64,000 nucleotides of DNA, taken from contig CP158568.1 of assembly GCA_040269895.1 (NCBI GenBank), positions 3,070,716 to 3,134,715 on the forward strand, given 5' to 3'. A program made the translations under genes and the position numbers. This DNA is from Ancalomicrobiaceae bacterium S20 (GTDB lineage: Bacteria > Pseudomonadota > Alphaproteobacteria > Rhizobiales > Ancalomicrobiaceae). The notes under the pieces are model-generated. The model was given only the letters and a program-made list of their open reading frames with translations. It did no database searches and was not told where the DNA came from. This document shows positions 41,609 to 50,700 of the stretch, piece after piece; position 1 is the stretch's first letter; every line of letters starts with the position of its first letter.

Positions 41609-42871
41609 TCACTCGATCAGCACGGCGCGGAAATCGTTGACGTTGGTCAGCGTCGGGCCGGTGACGAGTTGATCGCCCAACGCCTCGAAGAAGCCGTGAC
41701 CGTCATTGTCGGCGAAGCGGGCGAGCGTGTCGACGCCGGCCGCGCGCGCGCGTTCCAGCGTGCCCGGATCGACGAAGGCGCCGGCGATCTCCTCCAGGCC
41801 ATCGACGCCGTCGGTGTCGCCGGCGACGGCATGGACGCCGTCGAGCCCGCGCAGCGCCACGGCGAGCGCCAGCAGGAACTCGACGTTGCGGCCGCCCCGG
41901 CCCTTGCCGCGCACGGTGACGGTGGTCTCGCCGCCGGAGATCAGCACCGCCGGCGCCGGGATCGGCGTGCCGTATTGCTTCACCGCGCGAGCCATGCCGG
42001 CCATCACGCGCGCGACCTCGCGGCTCTCGCCCTCGATGCAGTCGGAGAGGATCAGCGGCGTGATGCCGGCCTCGCGCGCGACGGCGGCGGCAGCTTCGAG
42101 CGACATCTGCGGCGTCGCCATCATCACCACGTCGTTGCGCGCAAAGATCGGATCGCCCGGCTTCGGCGTCTCGTCCTCGGCGCGGTCGAGATGCGCGATC
42201 ACGGCCTCGGGACCGTCGATGCCGTAGCGGGCGAGGATCGCGCGCGCCTCGGCAAAGGTGGTCGGATCCGGCACGGTCGGGCCGGAGGCGATGACGCCCG
42301 GATCATCGCCGGGCACGTCCGAGATCAGCAGCGTGACGACGCGGGCGGGCGCGGCGAGCGCGGCGAGCCGACCGCCCTTCACCGCCGAGAGATGCTTGCG
42401 GACGCAGTTCATCTCGCCGATGTCGGCGCCGGACTTGAGCAGCCGGCGATTGATCTCCTGCTTGTCCTCGAGCGACAGGCCCTCGGCCGGCGCGGCGAGA
42501 AGGGCCGAGCCGCCGCCCGAGATCAGAGCCACGACGAGGTCGTCCTCGGTCAGGCCGCGCACCTTGTCCATGATGCGCAGCGCCGCCGCCCGGCCGGCGG
42601 CGTCCGGTACCGGATGCGAGGCCTCGACGATCTCGATGCGGTCGCAGGGCACGCCATGGCCATAGCGGGTGACGACGAGGCCTTCGAGCGGACCGTCCCA
42701 GGCGGTCTCGAAGGCACGAGCCATGGCGGCCGAAGCCTTGCCGGCACCGATCACGATCGTGCGGCCCTTCGGCTTCGCCGGCAGATGTTGCGGCACCAGC
42801 AGAGCCGGATCGGCGGCGGCGACCGCGGTACGGAACAGGCGGTCGAGCAGGGTACGGGTCGGAGGCGTCAA
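41609..42871 (-). CDS. ttuD: glycerate kinase, MOFRL family
   Basis: ATP-dependent glycerate 2-kinase (GK-II/TtuD type) of about 420 residues. Motifs: PKGRTIVIGAGKASAAMAR, YGHGVPCDRIEIVEASHPVPD, LVVALISGGGSALL, EMNCVRKHLSAVKGGRLA, VISDVPGDDPGVIASGPTVPD, and the C-terminal MOFRL domain ISGGETTVTVRGKGRGGRNVEF. No ATG lies at the family start; a TTG at 42871 fits best (GLRLTPPTRTLLDRLF), with GTG 42919 as an alternative, while the upstream frame to 43045 is unlike the family. Could consume glycerate made from glyoxylate, the product of GlcDEF. Confidence 0.9.
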   Translation of the reverse strand: MTPPTRTLLDRLFRTAVAAADPALLVPQHLPAKPKGRTIVIGAGKASAAMARAFETAWDGPLEGLVVTRYGHGVPCDRIEIVEASHPVPDAAGRAAALRIMDKVRGLTEDDLVVALISGGGSALLAAPAEGLSLEDKQEINRRLLKSGADIGEMNCVRKHLSAVKGGRLAALAAPARVVTLLISDVPGDDPGVIASGPTVPDPTTFAEARAILARYGIDGPEAVIAHLDRAEDETPKPGDPIFARNDVVMMATPQMSLEAAAAVAREAGITPLILSDCIEGESREVARVMAGMARAVKQYGTPIPAPAVLISGGETTVTVRGKGRGGRNVEFLLALAVALRGLDGVHAVAGDTDGVDGLEEIAGAFVDPGTLERARAAGVDTLARFADNDGHGFFEALGDQLVTGPTLTNVNDFRAVLIE

Positions 42872-43146
42872 GCGCAGGCCCTTCGGTTGGTCGGTTTCCC
42901 CCGGCGGCGCGTCCGGCACGGGAGGATCCCTCTCCCCGCCCCGGCGCGAGCCGCCGCAATTGCGACGCCGCCCTTGCGTCGCCGCGGGCGGTTCTCGTCT
43001 CTCGGCCCGAGTGTGCGACGACAGGGCCGCCGGACCATGGGTCATACCGCCGCAAGTCGTCCATGCCGCAGGCGGTGCGAGGTTCCGACGAGACCACCTT
43101 CGGCGCGGACCGACAAGGGAGGGGCGACCAAAGAGAGGTCCGTGGC

Positions 43147-43992
43147 TCAGCCGAACACGCCCAGTTCGACGAGGCCGCGCAAGGTGACGATAGCGCCGAT
43201 CACGAAGATCAGCCCGGCCGACAGATAGGGCAGCCGGCCCGCCAGCCGATCAAACTGCGGCATCCGGGCCGCGGCGACCCGTGTGCCCCAGGCGGCGACG
43301 AGACCGACCGAGACCAGCGTCACGGCGAGGCCGACGCTGAAGGCCGCGACCATGCCGATGCCGAGCGCGAACTGCTTCAGCTGCAGGCAGATGAACAGCA
43401 CCGCGATCGCCGCCGGGCACGGCAGCAGGCCGCCGGTGAAGCCGAACCACGCGATGTCGATATTGGTCACCCGCCGGCCGCGTATGCTGGTCTCGATCGC
43501 GCGGGCGTGCGCGGCGGCGTGGGGATCCAGGCCCGCCGGCGCGGCGGCATGGGCATGATCGTGGCCGTGATGATGATGGTGGTCGTGGTGATGCGCATGG
43601 TCATGAGGATGATCGTGGTCATGCTCGTCAGCATGTTCGTGATCGTGCTCATGCCCATGCACCAGACTCAGCACGCGCCACGCCAGACCCATGACCATGA
43701 GGCCGCTGACCAGCACCAGCCAGGGCTCGGCGCGGTCGAGGATCAGGCGGTCGCCGAGCCACAGGCCGACGATCGCGAGCGCCCAGACGACGATGGTGTG
43801 CCCCACCGCGGCGCTGACGCCGAGCAGCACCGCCTGCGCCGGCGTGCCGCGCACGGCGACGATGAAGGCGGCCATCATCGATTTCGAGTGTCCGGGCTCG
43901 AGTGCATGCAGCGCACCGAGCAGCACGGCGGCCGGAAGATAGATCCAGGGATTGGCGGCGCCCGCCTGGATCAGGGCGACAATGTCCGGCAT
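43147..43992 (-). CDS. nickel/cobalt exporter, RcnA-like, with His-rich loop
   Basis: A 281-residue inner-membrane metal exporter of the NiCoT/RcnA type. About six helices, with the N-terminal metal motif LHALEPGHSKSMMAAF and a C-terminal GGLLPCPAAIAVLF. Between helices three and four lies an acidic-histidine loop of about 35 residues (HGHEHDHEHADEHDHDHPHDHAHHHDHHHHHGHDHAHA, broken here for length) that would bind nickel or cobalt. It starts MPDIVALIQAG at ATG 43992. I see no RcnR-type G-tract operator upstream. Confidence 0.85.
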   Translation of the reverse strand: MPDIVALIQAGAANPWIYLPAAVLLGALHALEPGHSKSMMAAFIVAVRGTPAQAVLLGVSAAVGHTIVVWALAIVGLWLGDRLILDRAEPWLVLVSGLMVMGLAWRVLSLVHGHEHDHEHADEHDHDHPHDHAHHHDHHHHHGHDHAHAAAPAGLDPHAAAHARAIETSIRGRRVTNIDIAWFGFTGGLLPCPAAIAVLFICLQLKQFALGIGMVAAFSVGLAVTLVSVGLVAAWGTRVAAARMPQFDRLAGRLPYLSAGLIFVIGAIVTLRGLVELGVFG

Positions 43993-44039
43993 GGCCCGTC
44001 CTCAAAGAGACTTGGTGATCGACCGATACCCGATCCTAT

Positions 44040-45380
44040 CTAGTGCGCCGCCGTGCCCCGCCACACCGCGCCCGCGACATAGGTCGCGGCGATACAGCGG
44101 TCGTCGCCGGTGATCATCATCGCGAACAGCCGGTCCTCGATCGAGGCCGACAGCGCATCGCGCGCGGCGAGAACGGGGGTCGCCTCCGGGTCGAGCACGA
44201 CCAGATCGGCGAAGCGGCCGGGCGTCAGGCTGCCGATCTCGTCGGCCATCCGGAGGAGACGCGCATTGCCGAGCGTCGCGAGATAGAAGGCGCGCAGCGC
44301 CGACAGGCGGCGCCCCTTCAGCATCGCGACCTTATAGGCCTCGCCCATGGTCTCGATCATCGAATAGCTGGTGCCGCCGCCGACGTCGGTCGCGAGACCA
44401 ACGCCGACCGGGCGGCGCGGATCGCCGACATGGTCGATGTCGAACAGGCCCGAGCCGAGGAAATTGTTCGAGGTCGGGCAATGCACCACCGCCGCGCCGG
44501 CCTCGGCGAGCCTTGCACATTCGCTCTCGGAGAGATGGATGCCGTGGGCGAACAGGCCGGTCGGGCCGACCAGACCGAAGCGCTCGTACACGGCCGTGTA
44601 GTCAGGATCGTTCGGAAACAGCGCCTTGACGGTCTCGATCTCGCGCAGGCTCTCGGAGAGATGCGTCTGCATCAGGCAGTCGGGGTTGTCGCGCAGCAGC
44701 TCGCCGGCGACGGCGAGCTGCGCCTCGGTCGAGGTGATCGCGAAGCGCGGGCTGATGCAGTAGCGCGCGCGACCGCGGCGGTGCCACTTGGCGATCAGCG
44801 CGCGGCTGTCGACGCCGCTCGCCTCGGCCTCGTCGAGACAGCCCGGAGCGGCGTTGCGGTCCATCATGGTCTTGCCGGTCGCGAGCGCCATGCCGCGCCG
44901 TTCGGCCGCCGCGAACAGGGCATCGGCGGCGACCAGATGGCTCGACGAGAAGGCGAGCGCGGTCGTCGTGCCGTTGGCGAGCAGGCGGTCGAGAAAGATC
45001 TCGGCCGCCGCCTCGGCATGGGGGCGCTCGGCGTACTGGCTCTCCTCGGGAAAGGTGAAGCGTTCCAGCCAGTCGAGCAGGTCGCGGCCGGGCGCGGCGA
45101 GCATGCGGTATTGCGGGAAATGGATATGGGCGTCGACGAAGCCGGCCGTGATGATCTTGGCCCCGTGCTCGTCGCGCGGCAGGGCGCGGGCGTCCTCGGG
45201 CAGGTCGGCGAGTGCGCCCGCCCAGACGATCCGGCCGTCCGGGCCGATCTGGACCGCGCCATGCTCCTCGTAGCGCACCGCCGCATCGGCCTCGATCGCG
45301 GGATCGCCGAGGAAGCTCAGCGTGCGGCCGATCACGACGCGGGAGCGGTCGGCAACTGGTGCGGCAGCGATCTCGGTCAT
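44040..45380 (-). CDS. guaD: guanine deaminase
   Basis: Zinc-dependent hydrolase converting guanine to xanthine. The 446-residue protein has the metal motif DAHIHFPQYRMLAAPG, GTTTALAFSSSHL, QTHLSE and HCPTSNNFLGSGLFDI, typical of the amidohydrolase-type GuaD. Last gene of the purine cluster; its start overlaps the stop of allC by 4 bases (ATGA). It supplies xanthine to the xanthine dehydrogenase in the same cluster. Confidence 0.95.
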   Translation of the reverse strand: MTEIAAAPVADRSRVVIGRTLSFLGDPAIEADAAVRYEEHGAVQIGPDGRIVWAGALADLPEDARALPRDEHGAKIITAGFVDAHIHFPQYRMLAAPGRDLLDWLERFTFPEESQYAERPHAEAAAEIFLDRLLANGTTTALAFSSSHLVAADALFAAAERRGMALATGKTMMDRNAAPGCLDEAEASGVDSRALIAKWHRRGRARYCISPRFAITSTEAQLAVAGELLRDNPDCLMQTHLSESLREIETVKALFPNDPDYTAVYERFGLVGPTGLFAHGIHLSESECARLAEAGAAVVHCPTSNNFLGSGLFDIDHVGDPRRPVGVGLATDVGGGTSYSMIETMGEAYKVAMLKGRRLSALRAFYLATLGNARLLRMADEIGSLTPGRFADLVVLDPEATPVLAARDALSASIEDRLFAMMITGDDRCIAATYVAGAVWRGTAAH

Positions 45381-46645
45381 GCGCGATGCGTCTCCGCGAG
45401 CTTCTCGACGAAGCGGACCATGGCCTCGACGGCGAGGCCGATGTCGCTCGGGCTCGAGTATTCGGCCGGATTGTGGCTGATGCCGGCCTTCGAGCGCACG
45501 AACAGCATGGCGGAGGGGAAACTCCGCGCCATCGCCATGGCGTCATGGCCGGCGCCTGATGGCAGCCGCCGGTTCGCCTCGCCGAGCGAGGCGACGCTCG
45601 CGGCGAGCAGATCCTGCAGACTGTCGTCCATCGGACAGGTCGGCGCGTCGGCGAAGCGCTCGAAGCGGATCGTCACGCCGCGGCGCCCGGCGATCCGTTC
45701 GGCCTCATGGCGGATGCGATCGATGGCGGCGAGGCGCGGCGCATCCGCGCCGGCACGGATGTCGAGCGTCGCCTCGACCGACGCCGGAATGACATTGACC
45801 GCGCCCGGCTTCAGCTCGATCCGGCCGATGGTCGCGACCAGATTGCCGGTACCCTCGCGCGCCAGACGCTCGATCGCGACCGCCAGTTCGGCGAAAGCGG
45901 CGAAGGCGTCGCGCCGGAGCGGCATCGGCACGGTGCCGGCATGGCCCGCCTCACCCGCAACCGAGATGCGAAACCGCGACTGGCCGGCGATCGAGCTCAC
46001 CACGCCGAGCGCATCGCCCTTGTGCTCCAGCACCGGGCCCTGCTCGATGTGCAGTTCGACGTAACCGATCACGCTGTCCTTCGGGATCGCGGCCTCGCGG
46101 ATGCGCGACGGATCGCCGCCGAAATCGGCGATCGCCTTGCGCAGCGAGACACCGTCGCGATCGGCCATGTCGAGCCATTCCGGCCGATAGGTGCCGCTCA
46201 CCGCCGCCGAGGACGACAGCGAGGTCGGGAAGCGCACGCCCTCCTCGTCGCCGAAGGCGAGCACTTCGAGGCCAAACGGCAGCTTCGTGCCGCGTCGCGC
46301 CAGTTCTTCGACCACGAGCAAGCCTGCGACCACGCCGAGGTTGCCGTCGTAGCGGCCGGCGTCGATCACCGTATCGATGTGCGAGCCGATCAGCAGGCGC
46401 TTGTTGGCGCTGGGGCCGGCCTCGTCGGGCGCGCGGGCACCGCGCACCGTGCCGATCGCGTCCTCGACCACCGACAGGCCGCGCTCGCGCATCCATTCGG
46501 CCATGCGGTCGGCGGCGCGACGGTGCGCCGGCGACAGGTAGAGCCGGGTGACGCGGCCCGGCTCGTCGGTGATCGCGGCCAGTTCGTCGAGCAGCGCCAC
46601 GGCCCGGTTGCCGAGATCGTGGACGGCCAACATGTCGATGCTCAT
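45377..46645 (-). CDS. allC: allantoate amidohydrolase (M20/AllC family)
   Basis: A 422-residue M20-family amidohydrolase of the AllC/HyuC group. Metal ligands: GSHIDTVIDAGRYDGNLGV and DEEGVRF; also ELHIEQGPVLE and SGAGHDAMAMA. In this context it most likely hydrolyses allantoate to ureidoglycine or ureidoglycolate with ammonia release. N-carbamoyl-amino-acid hydrolase is the related alternative, less likely here. It sits between uraD (6 bases) and guaD (4-base overlap) in the purine operon. Confidence 0.88.
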   Translation of the reverse strand: MSIDMLAVHDLGNRAVALLDELAAITDEPGRVTRLYLSPAHRRAADRMAEWMRERGLSVVEDAIGTVRGARAPDEAGPSANKRLLIGSHIDTVIDAGRYDGNLGVVAGLLVVEELARRGTKLPFGLEVLAFGDEEGVRFPTSLSSSAAVSGTYRPEWLDMADRDGVSLRKAIADFGGDPSRIREAAIPKDSVIGYVELHIEQGPVLEHKGDALGVVSSIAGQSRFRISVAGEAGHAGTVPMPLRRDAFAAFAELAVAIERLAREGTGNLVATIGRIELKPGAVNVIPASVEATLDIRAGADAPRLAAIDRIRHEAERIAGRRGVTIRFERFADAPTCPMDDSLQDLLAASVASLGEANRRLPSGAGHDAMAMARSFPSAMLFVRSKAGISHNPAEYSSPSDIGLAVEAMVRFVEKLAETHRA

Positions 46646-46651
46646 GGCGCC

Positions 46652-47191
46652 TCAGGGCCCTTCGGATGACGGCGCATCGGCCGGGGCGACCCGGTCCTCG
46701 ATGCGGAAACGGAAGATGCGCGCGATCTCGGCGAGCGCGCGGGCGAATTCGACGTCGCGGTCGTTGTCGACCCGCTCGGCGAAGCTCGCCAGGATCTGGT
46801 CCTTGGTAGCGCCCTTGACCGCCAGAATGAAGGGGAAGCCGAAGCGATCGCGGTAGCGCTCGTTGAGCATCTGGAAGCGGGCGAATTCCTCCGACGTCAG
46901 CCGATCGAGCCCGGCGCTCGATTGCTCCTTCTTCGAATCGTCGGCCATGGTGCCGGCGACGGCGGCGCGACCGGCGAGGTCGGGATGGGCGCGGATCAGC
47001 GCCAGCCGATCGTCGAGCGGGCTCGCGGCAACGGCGGCGACGAAGGCCTCGTGCATGGCGTCGCGCGACGCATAGGGCCGGGCCTCGGCGGCCCGCGCCG
47101 CGACCCAGGGCGAATGCTCGGCGACATCGCCGAAGCGGGCGACGAAATCGGTCAAGGACAGGCCGTTCACCGCGGCGAGCGAAAGCGCCAT
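46652..47191 (-). CDS. uraD: OHCU decarboxylase UraD
   Basis: 2-oxo-4-hydroxy-4-carboxy-5-ureidoimidazoline decarboxylase, third step of urate to allantoin. The 179-residue protein has the family catalytic pattern LIRAHPDLAGRAAVAG and SKKEQSSAGLDRLTSEE. ATG 47191 overlaps the puuD stop as TGATG; a GTG at 47194 is also in frame. Translational coupling with puuD is likely. Confidence 0.93.
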   Translation of the reverse strand: MALSLAAVNGLSLTDFVARFGDVAEHSPWVAARAAEARPYASRDAMHEAFVAAVAASPLDDRLALIRAHPDLAGRAAVAGTMADDSKKEQSSAGLDRLTSEEFARFQMLNERYRDRFGFPFILAVKGATKDQILASFAERVDNDRDVEFARALAEIARIFRFRIEDRVAPADAPSSEGP

Positions 47192-48372
47192 CACTGCCTC
47201 GCGATCCAGGCGCCGAGCTTGTCGCGCTCGGCCGTGGTGATGCCGGTCTCGTTGCCGAGCGGCATCGCGTCGGACTTGACCGCCTGCTGCTCGATCAGAG
47301 CCGCATAGCGGCGGATGTCCTCGATCTTCTGAAGGGTCACGCCCTTGGGCGCCTCCGCGAAGCCGTCATGGCTCGGCTTCGCCGCATGGCACATGGTGCA
47401 ATGCCTCGCGGTCAGGGCGAGGATGTCGGCATCCGACACGGTGACACCGGCGAGCGCGGGATTGGTACGCGGCGCAGTCAGGATCAGCGCGGCGACGAGG
47501 CCGAGCGCGGCGACGCCCGGCGCCCACAGGATCTTCGCGGTCGGATCGCCGGCCTCGTGGCGAACCCAGAAGTGCCGCGCCGTGCCGCCGACGACCAGGA
47601 TCAACGCCACCAGCAGCCAGGACTGCGGATGGTTGGTCAGCATCGGATAATGGTTCGACACCATCATCAAGAGCACGGGCAGCGTCAGATAGGTGTTGTG
47701 CACCGAGCGCTGCTTGCCGATCGCGCCGAGGCGCGGGTCGGGCGCCTCGCCCTTGAGCAGGCTCGCGACGATCTTGCGCTGGTTCGGGATGATCACGCGG
47801 AAGACGTTCGCTGCCATGATCGTGCCGACGAAGGCGCCGACATGGATCAGCGCGCCGCGGCCCGAAAACACGTGGGTGAACAGATAGGCGGCGCCGACGA
47901 TCAGCGCGAAGACCACGACCGCAAGCACCGGCGTGTTCCGGCCGAGCGCCGAGCGGCACAGGCCGTCATAGGCGAACCAGCCGGCGGCGAGGCTCGCCAC
48001 CGAGATCAGGATCGCCTCCGCCGGCGTCATCGCCAGTACGTTCGGATCGATCAGATAGGCGCGCGCATTGAAATAGTATTGGACGATCAGCAGCGCGAAG
48101 CCAGTCAGGAAGGTCAGATAGGCTTCCCATTTGTACCAGATCAGATCGTCCGGCAGATGCTTCGGCGCCACCATGTATTTCTCGACATGGTAGAAGCCGC
48201 CGCCGTGGACTTCCCAGGCCGTGCCGTAGACACCCTCGTTCATCTTCTCGCGCTTCTTCAGCGAGACGTCGAGGGCGATGAAATAGAACGAGGCGCCGAT
48301 CCAGCCGATGCCCGCGATCATGTGGGACCAGCGGATCAGAAGATTGAGCCAGTCGGCGATATAGGCCTGCAT
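47191..48372 (-). CDS. puuD: urate hydroxylase PuuD (membrane urate oxidase with cytochrome c domain)
   Basis: A 393-residue membrane-anchored urate oxidase. Eight or so N-terminal helices (MQAYIADWLNLLIRWSHMIAG, then FHGGGFYHVEKYMVAPK and RSVHNTYLTLPVLLMMVSNHYP) carry the PuuD domain, and a C-terminal cytochrome c domain has CTMCH near residue 323 with a downstream Met pair (AMPLGNETG). It oxidises urate to 5-hydroxyisourate and passes electrons to the respiratory chain. ATG 48372 was chosen; the frame is open to 48441. Overlaps uraD by one base. Confidence 0.95.
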   Translation of the reverse strand: MQAYIADWLNLLIRWSHMIAGIGWIGASFYFIALDVSLKKREKMNEGVYGTAWEVHGGGFYHVEKYMVAPKHLPDDLIWYKWEAYLTFLTGFALLIVQYYFNARAYLIDPNVLAMTPAEAILISVASLAAGWFAYDGLCRSALGRNTPVLAVVVFALIVGAAYLFTHVFSGRGALIHVGAFVGTIMAANVFRVIIPNQRKIVASLLKGEAPDPRLGAIGKQRSVHNTYLTLPVLLMMVSNHYPMLTNHPQSWLLVALILVVGGTARHFWVRHEAGDPTAKILWAPGVAALGLVAALILTAPRTNPALAGVTVSDADILALTARHCTMCHAAKPSHDGFAEAPKGVTLQKIEDIRRYAALIEQQAVKSDAMPLGNETGITTAERDKLGAWIARQ

Positions 48373-48581
48373 CGTGGGCAACGTCCGTCGTTCAGGGCCG
48401 CGCCGGAGGATGCCGGCGCGGCGTGTCGCTACGAGATGCAAGGTTCATGCACATGCGGGCGGGCCGATGAACGGCAGGCTCGGAACGCATGCGGCCCGTG
48501 CAGAGCCTGCTCAGGAAAGCCCGATGCCTTCCCGGCGAAACGCGCCTGCGGCGCCCCTCGCGAGGCGCCGCGGCCGTCGCA

Positions 48582-49637
48582 TCACTGCGGCAGCTTGTCG
48601 TCGATGCCCTTCACGTACCAGTTCATCGACAGGATCGCGCCGTCGTCGAGATCCTTGACCGTGGTGCCGTCCTGCTTGGTGATGGTGCCGCCGAAGGGCT
48701 TCAGCGTGCCGGCCTTGATCTTGGCGGCGGTCTCCTCGGCCATCTTCTTGACGTCGTCCGGCACGTTGGCGATCGGCGGCAGCACGACCATGCCTTCCTT
48801 CATGCCGTCCCAGGTGTCCTTGGACTTCCAGGTGCCGTCGAGCACGGCCTTGACGCGGTCGATGTAGTAGCCGTCCCAGTCGTCGGTGATGGCGGTGATC
48901 TGCGCCTTCGGAGCGAACTTGGCCATATCGGAGGACTGGCCGAAGCCGAGGATGTTCTTCTCCTGCGCGACCTGCAGCGGCGCGGTCGAGTCGGTGTGCT
49001 GGACCATGATGTCCGCGCCCTGGGAGATTAGCACCTTGGCGGCGTCGGCTTCCTTGCCCGGGTCGTACCAGGAGTTCACCCAGACGATCTTGACCTTGAT
49101 GTTCGGGTTGACCGACTGCGCGCCGAGCATGAAGGCGTTGATGCCCGAGACGACTTCCGGGATCGGGAACGACACGATGTAGCCGACCGTGTTGGTCTTG
49201 CTCATCTTGCCGGCGATCTGGCCGATCACGTAGCGGCCTTCATAGAAGCGGGCCGAATAGGTCGCGACGTTGTCGGCGCGCTTGTAGCCGGTGGCGTGCT
49301 CGAACTTCACGTCCGGGTACTTCTTGGCGACCTTGATGGTCGGGTCCATGAAGCCGAAGGAAGTGGTGAAGATGATCTTGTTGCCGTCGCGGGCGAGGCG
49401 CTCGATCGCGCGCTCGGCGTCCGGGCCTTCCGGCACGTTCTCGACGTAGGTGGTCTGCACCTTGTCGCCGAGCGCCTTCTCGACCGCCTTGCGGCCGAGG
49501 TCGTGCTGGTAGGAATAGCCGAAGTCGCCGACCGGGCCGACATAGACCCAGGCCGCCTTCAACTTGTCGGCCGCGTGCGCGGCGCCGGACATCAGGCCGA
49601 CCGCGAGCGCGGCGGCGAGAGTGGCGAGTTTCTTCAT
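48582..49637 (-). CDS. BMP family ABC transporter substrate-binding protein
   Basis: A 351-residue periplasmic lipoprotein-like or secreted binding protein of the BMP/PnrA/TmpC family. Signal peptide MKKLATLAAALAVGLMSGAAHAADK from ATG 49637; family patterns VGPVGDFGYSYQHDLGRKAVE and NKIIFTTSFGFMDPTIKVAKKYPD, GQIAGKMSKTNTVGYIVSFPI. In this family the ligand is a purine nucleoside or nucleobase, which agrees with the surrounding catabolic genes. It forms a transporter with the two permeases and the ATPase upstream. Unusually, its gene follows the permeases, 136 bases away. Confidence 0.9.
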   Translation of the reverse strand: MKKLATLAAALAVGLMSGAAHAADKLKAAWVYVGPVGDFGYSYQHDLGRKAVEKALGDKVQTTYVENVPEGPDAERAIERLARDGNKIIFTTSFGFMDPTIKVAKKYPDVKFEHATGYKRADNVATYSARFYEGRYVIGQIAGKMSKTNTVGYIVSFPIPEVVSGINAFMLGAQSVNPNIKVKIVWVNSWYDPGKEADAAKVLISQGADIMVQHTDSTAPLQVAQEKNILGFGQSSDMAKFAPKAQITAITDDWDGYYIDRVKAVLDGTWKSKDTWDGMKEGMVVLPPIANVPDDVKKMAEETAAKIKAGTLKPFGGTITKQDGTTVKDLDDGAILSMNWYVKGIDDKLPQ

Positions 49638-49773
49638 CGGTCGAAAACCTCCGTCTGACGCTGCGGCACCGTCGTATTCGTTGGTCGGCCGCCCGCGCGG
49701 GACCGCGCGCGCGGGGGCCTGGTATTCGATGGCCGGCGGCCTCATGCGAACCGCCGGGGATCGGGATCGCTGC

Positions 49774-50700
49774 TCAGCGGTCCGGAACGAAGGGCTGGCC
49801 GAGGCAGGCGGGCGTGTTCGCCCGCATGACCAGCCGATTGCGCGAGATCACCACCAGCGCGCCGATGGTGACAAGATAGGGAAGCGCCGAAAGGAACTGC
49901 GCCGGGATGCCGATGCCGACGCCCTGGACGTAGAAGCCGAGGATCGTCACCGCGCCGAACAGATAGGCGCCCGCGACCACGCGGCCCGGCAGCCAGGACG
50001 AGAACACCACCAGCGCCAGCGCGATCCAGCCGCGGCCGGCGGTCATGTTCTCGACCCACTGCGGCGTATAGGCGAGGCTCAGATAGCCACCCGACAGGCC
50101 GGCGCAGGCGCCGCCGAACATGACACAGCCGTAGCGCACCGCGATCACCCGATAGCCGAGCGCATGCGCGGAGCCGTGGTTGTCGCCGACCGCGCGGATG
50201 ATCAGGCCGAGGCGGGTGCGGAACAGCACGTGCCCGACCGCCAGCACCAGCGCGAAGGAGACATAGACGAGCAGATCCTGGCCGAACAGGATCGGGCCGA
50301 CGAAGGGCAGATCGGTCAGACCCGGGATGTCGAGCTTCGGCAGCCGCACGCCCGGCTGGCCGACGAAGCGCTCGCCGGCGAGGCCCGACAGGCCGAGACC
50401 GAGCAGCGTCAGCGCGAGGCCGGTCGCGACCTGGTTGGCGACCAGCGACAGCGTCAGCACCGCGAACAGCACCGAGAGCAAAGCCCCGCCGCGGCAGCGG
50501 CGACGATGCTCGATCAGCGGCGAGCCGGTGGTCAGCGCCGCGCCGAAGCCGGCGACGGCGCCCATCACCATCATGCCTTCGACGCCGAGGTTCAGCACGC
50601 CGGAACGCTCGACCACCAGTTCGCCGATCGCGGCGAGCAGGAGCGGCGTCGAGGCGGTGATGATGGTCAGGATCAGTGCCTGGAGCGCGAGCGCGGTCAC
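49774..50700 (-). CDS. ABC transporter permease, nucleoside type (BmpC-NupQ-like)
   Basis: A 308-residue inner-membrane permease with eight or so helices, of the branched-chain/nucleoside permease type (PF02653). Features: GVLNLGVEGMMVMGAVAGFG near residues 33-53, VGDNHGSAHALGYRVIAVRY, and a C-terminal MRANTPACLGQPFVPDR. It is partnered with the preceding permease, whose stop it overlaps by 4 bases. Part of the BMP-type purine/nucleoside importer. Confidence 0.9.
   Translation of the reverse strand: MTALALQALILTIITASTPLLLAAIGELVVERSGVLNLGVEGMMVMGAVAGFGAALTTGSPLIEHRRRCRGGALLSVLFAVLTLSLVANQVATGLALTLLGLGLSGLAGERFVGQPGVRLPKLDIPGLTDLPFVGPILFGQDLLVYVSFALVLAVGHVLFRTRLGLIIRAVGDNHGSAHALGYRVIAVRYGCVMFGGACAGLSGGYLSLAYTPQWVENMTAGRGWIALALVVFSSWLPGRVVAGAYLFGAVTILGFYVQGVGIGIPAQFLSALPYLVTIGALVVISRNRLVMRANTPACLGQPFVPDR

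Noticed and set aside
43510-43660. Low-complexity CAT/GTG-rich stretch as a DNA repeat or regulatory array
   Set aside because: Explained by the His-rich loop of the RcnA-like exporter.
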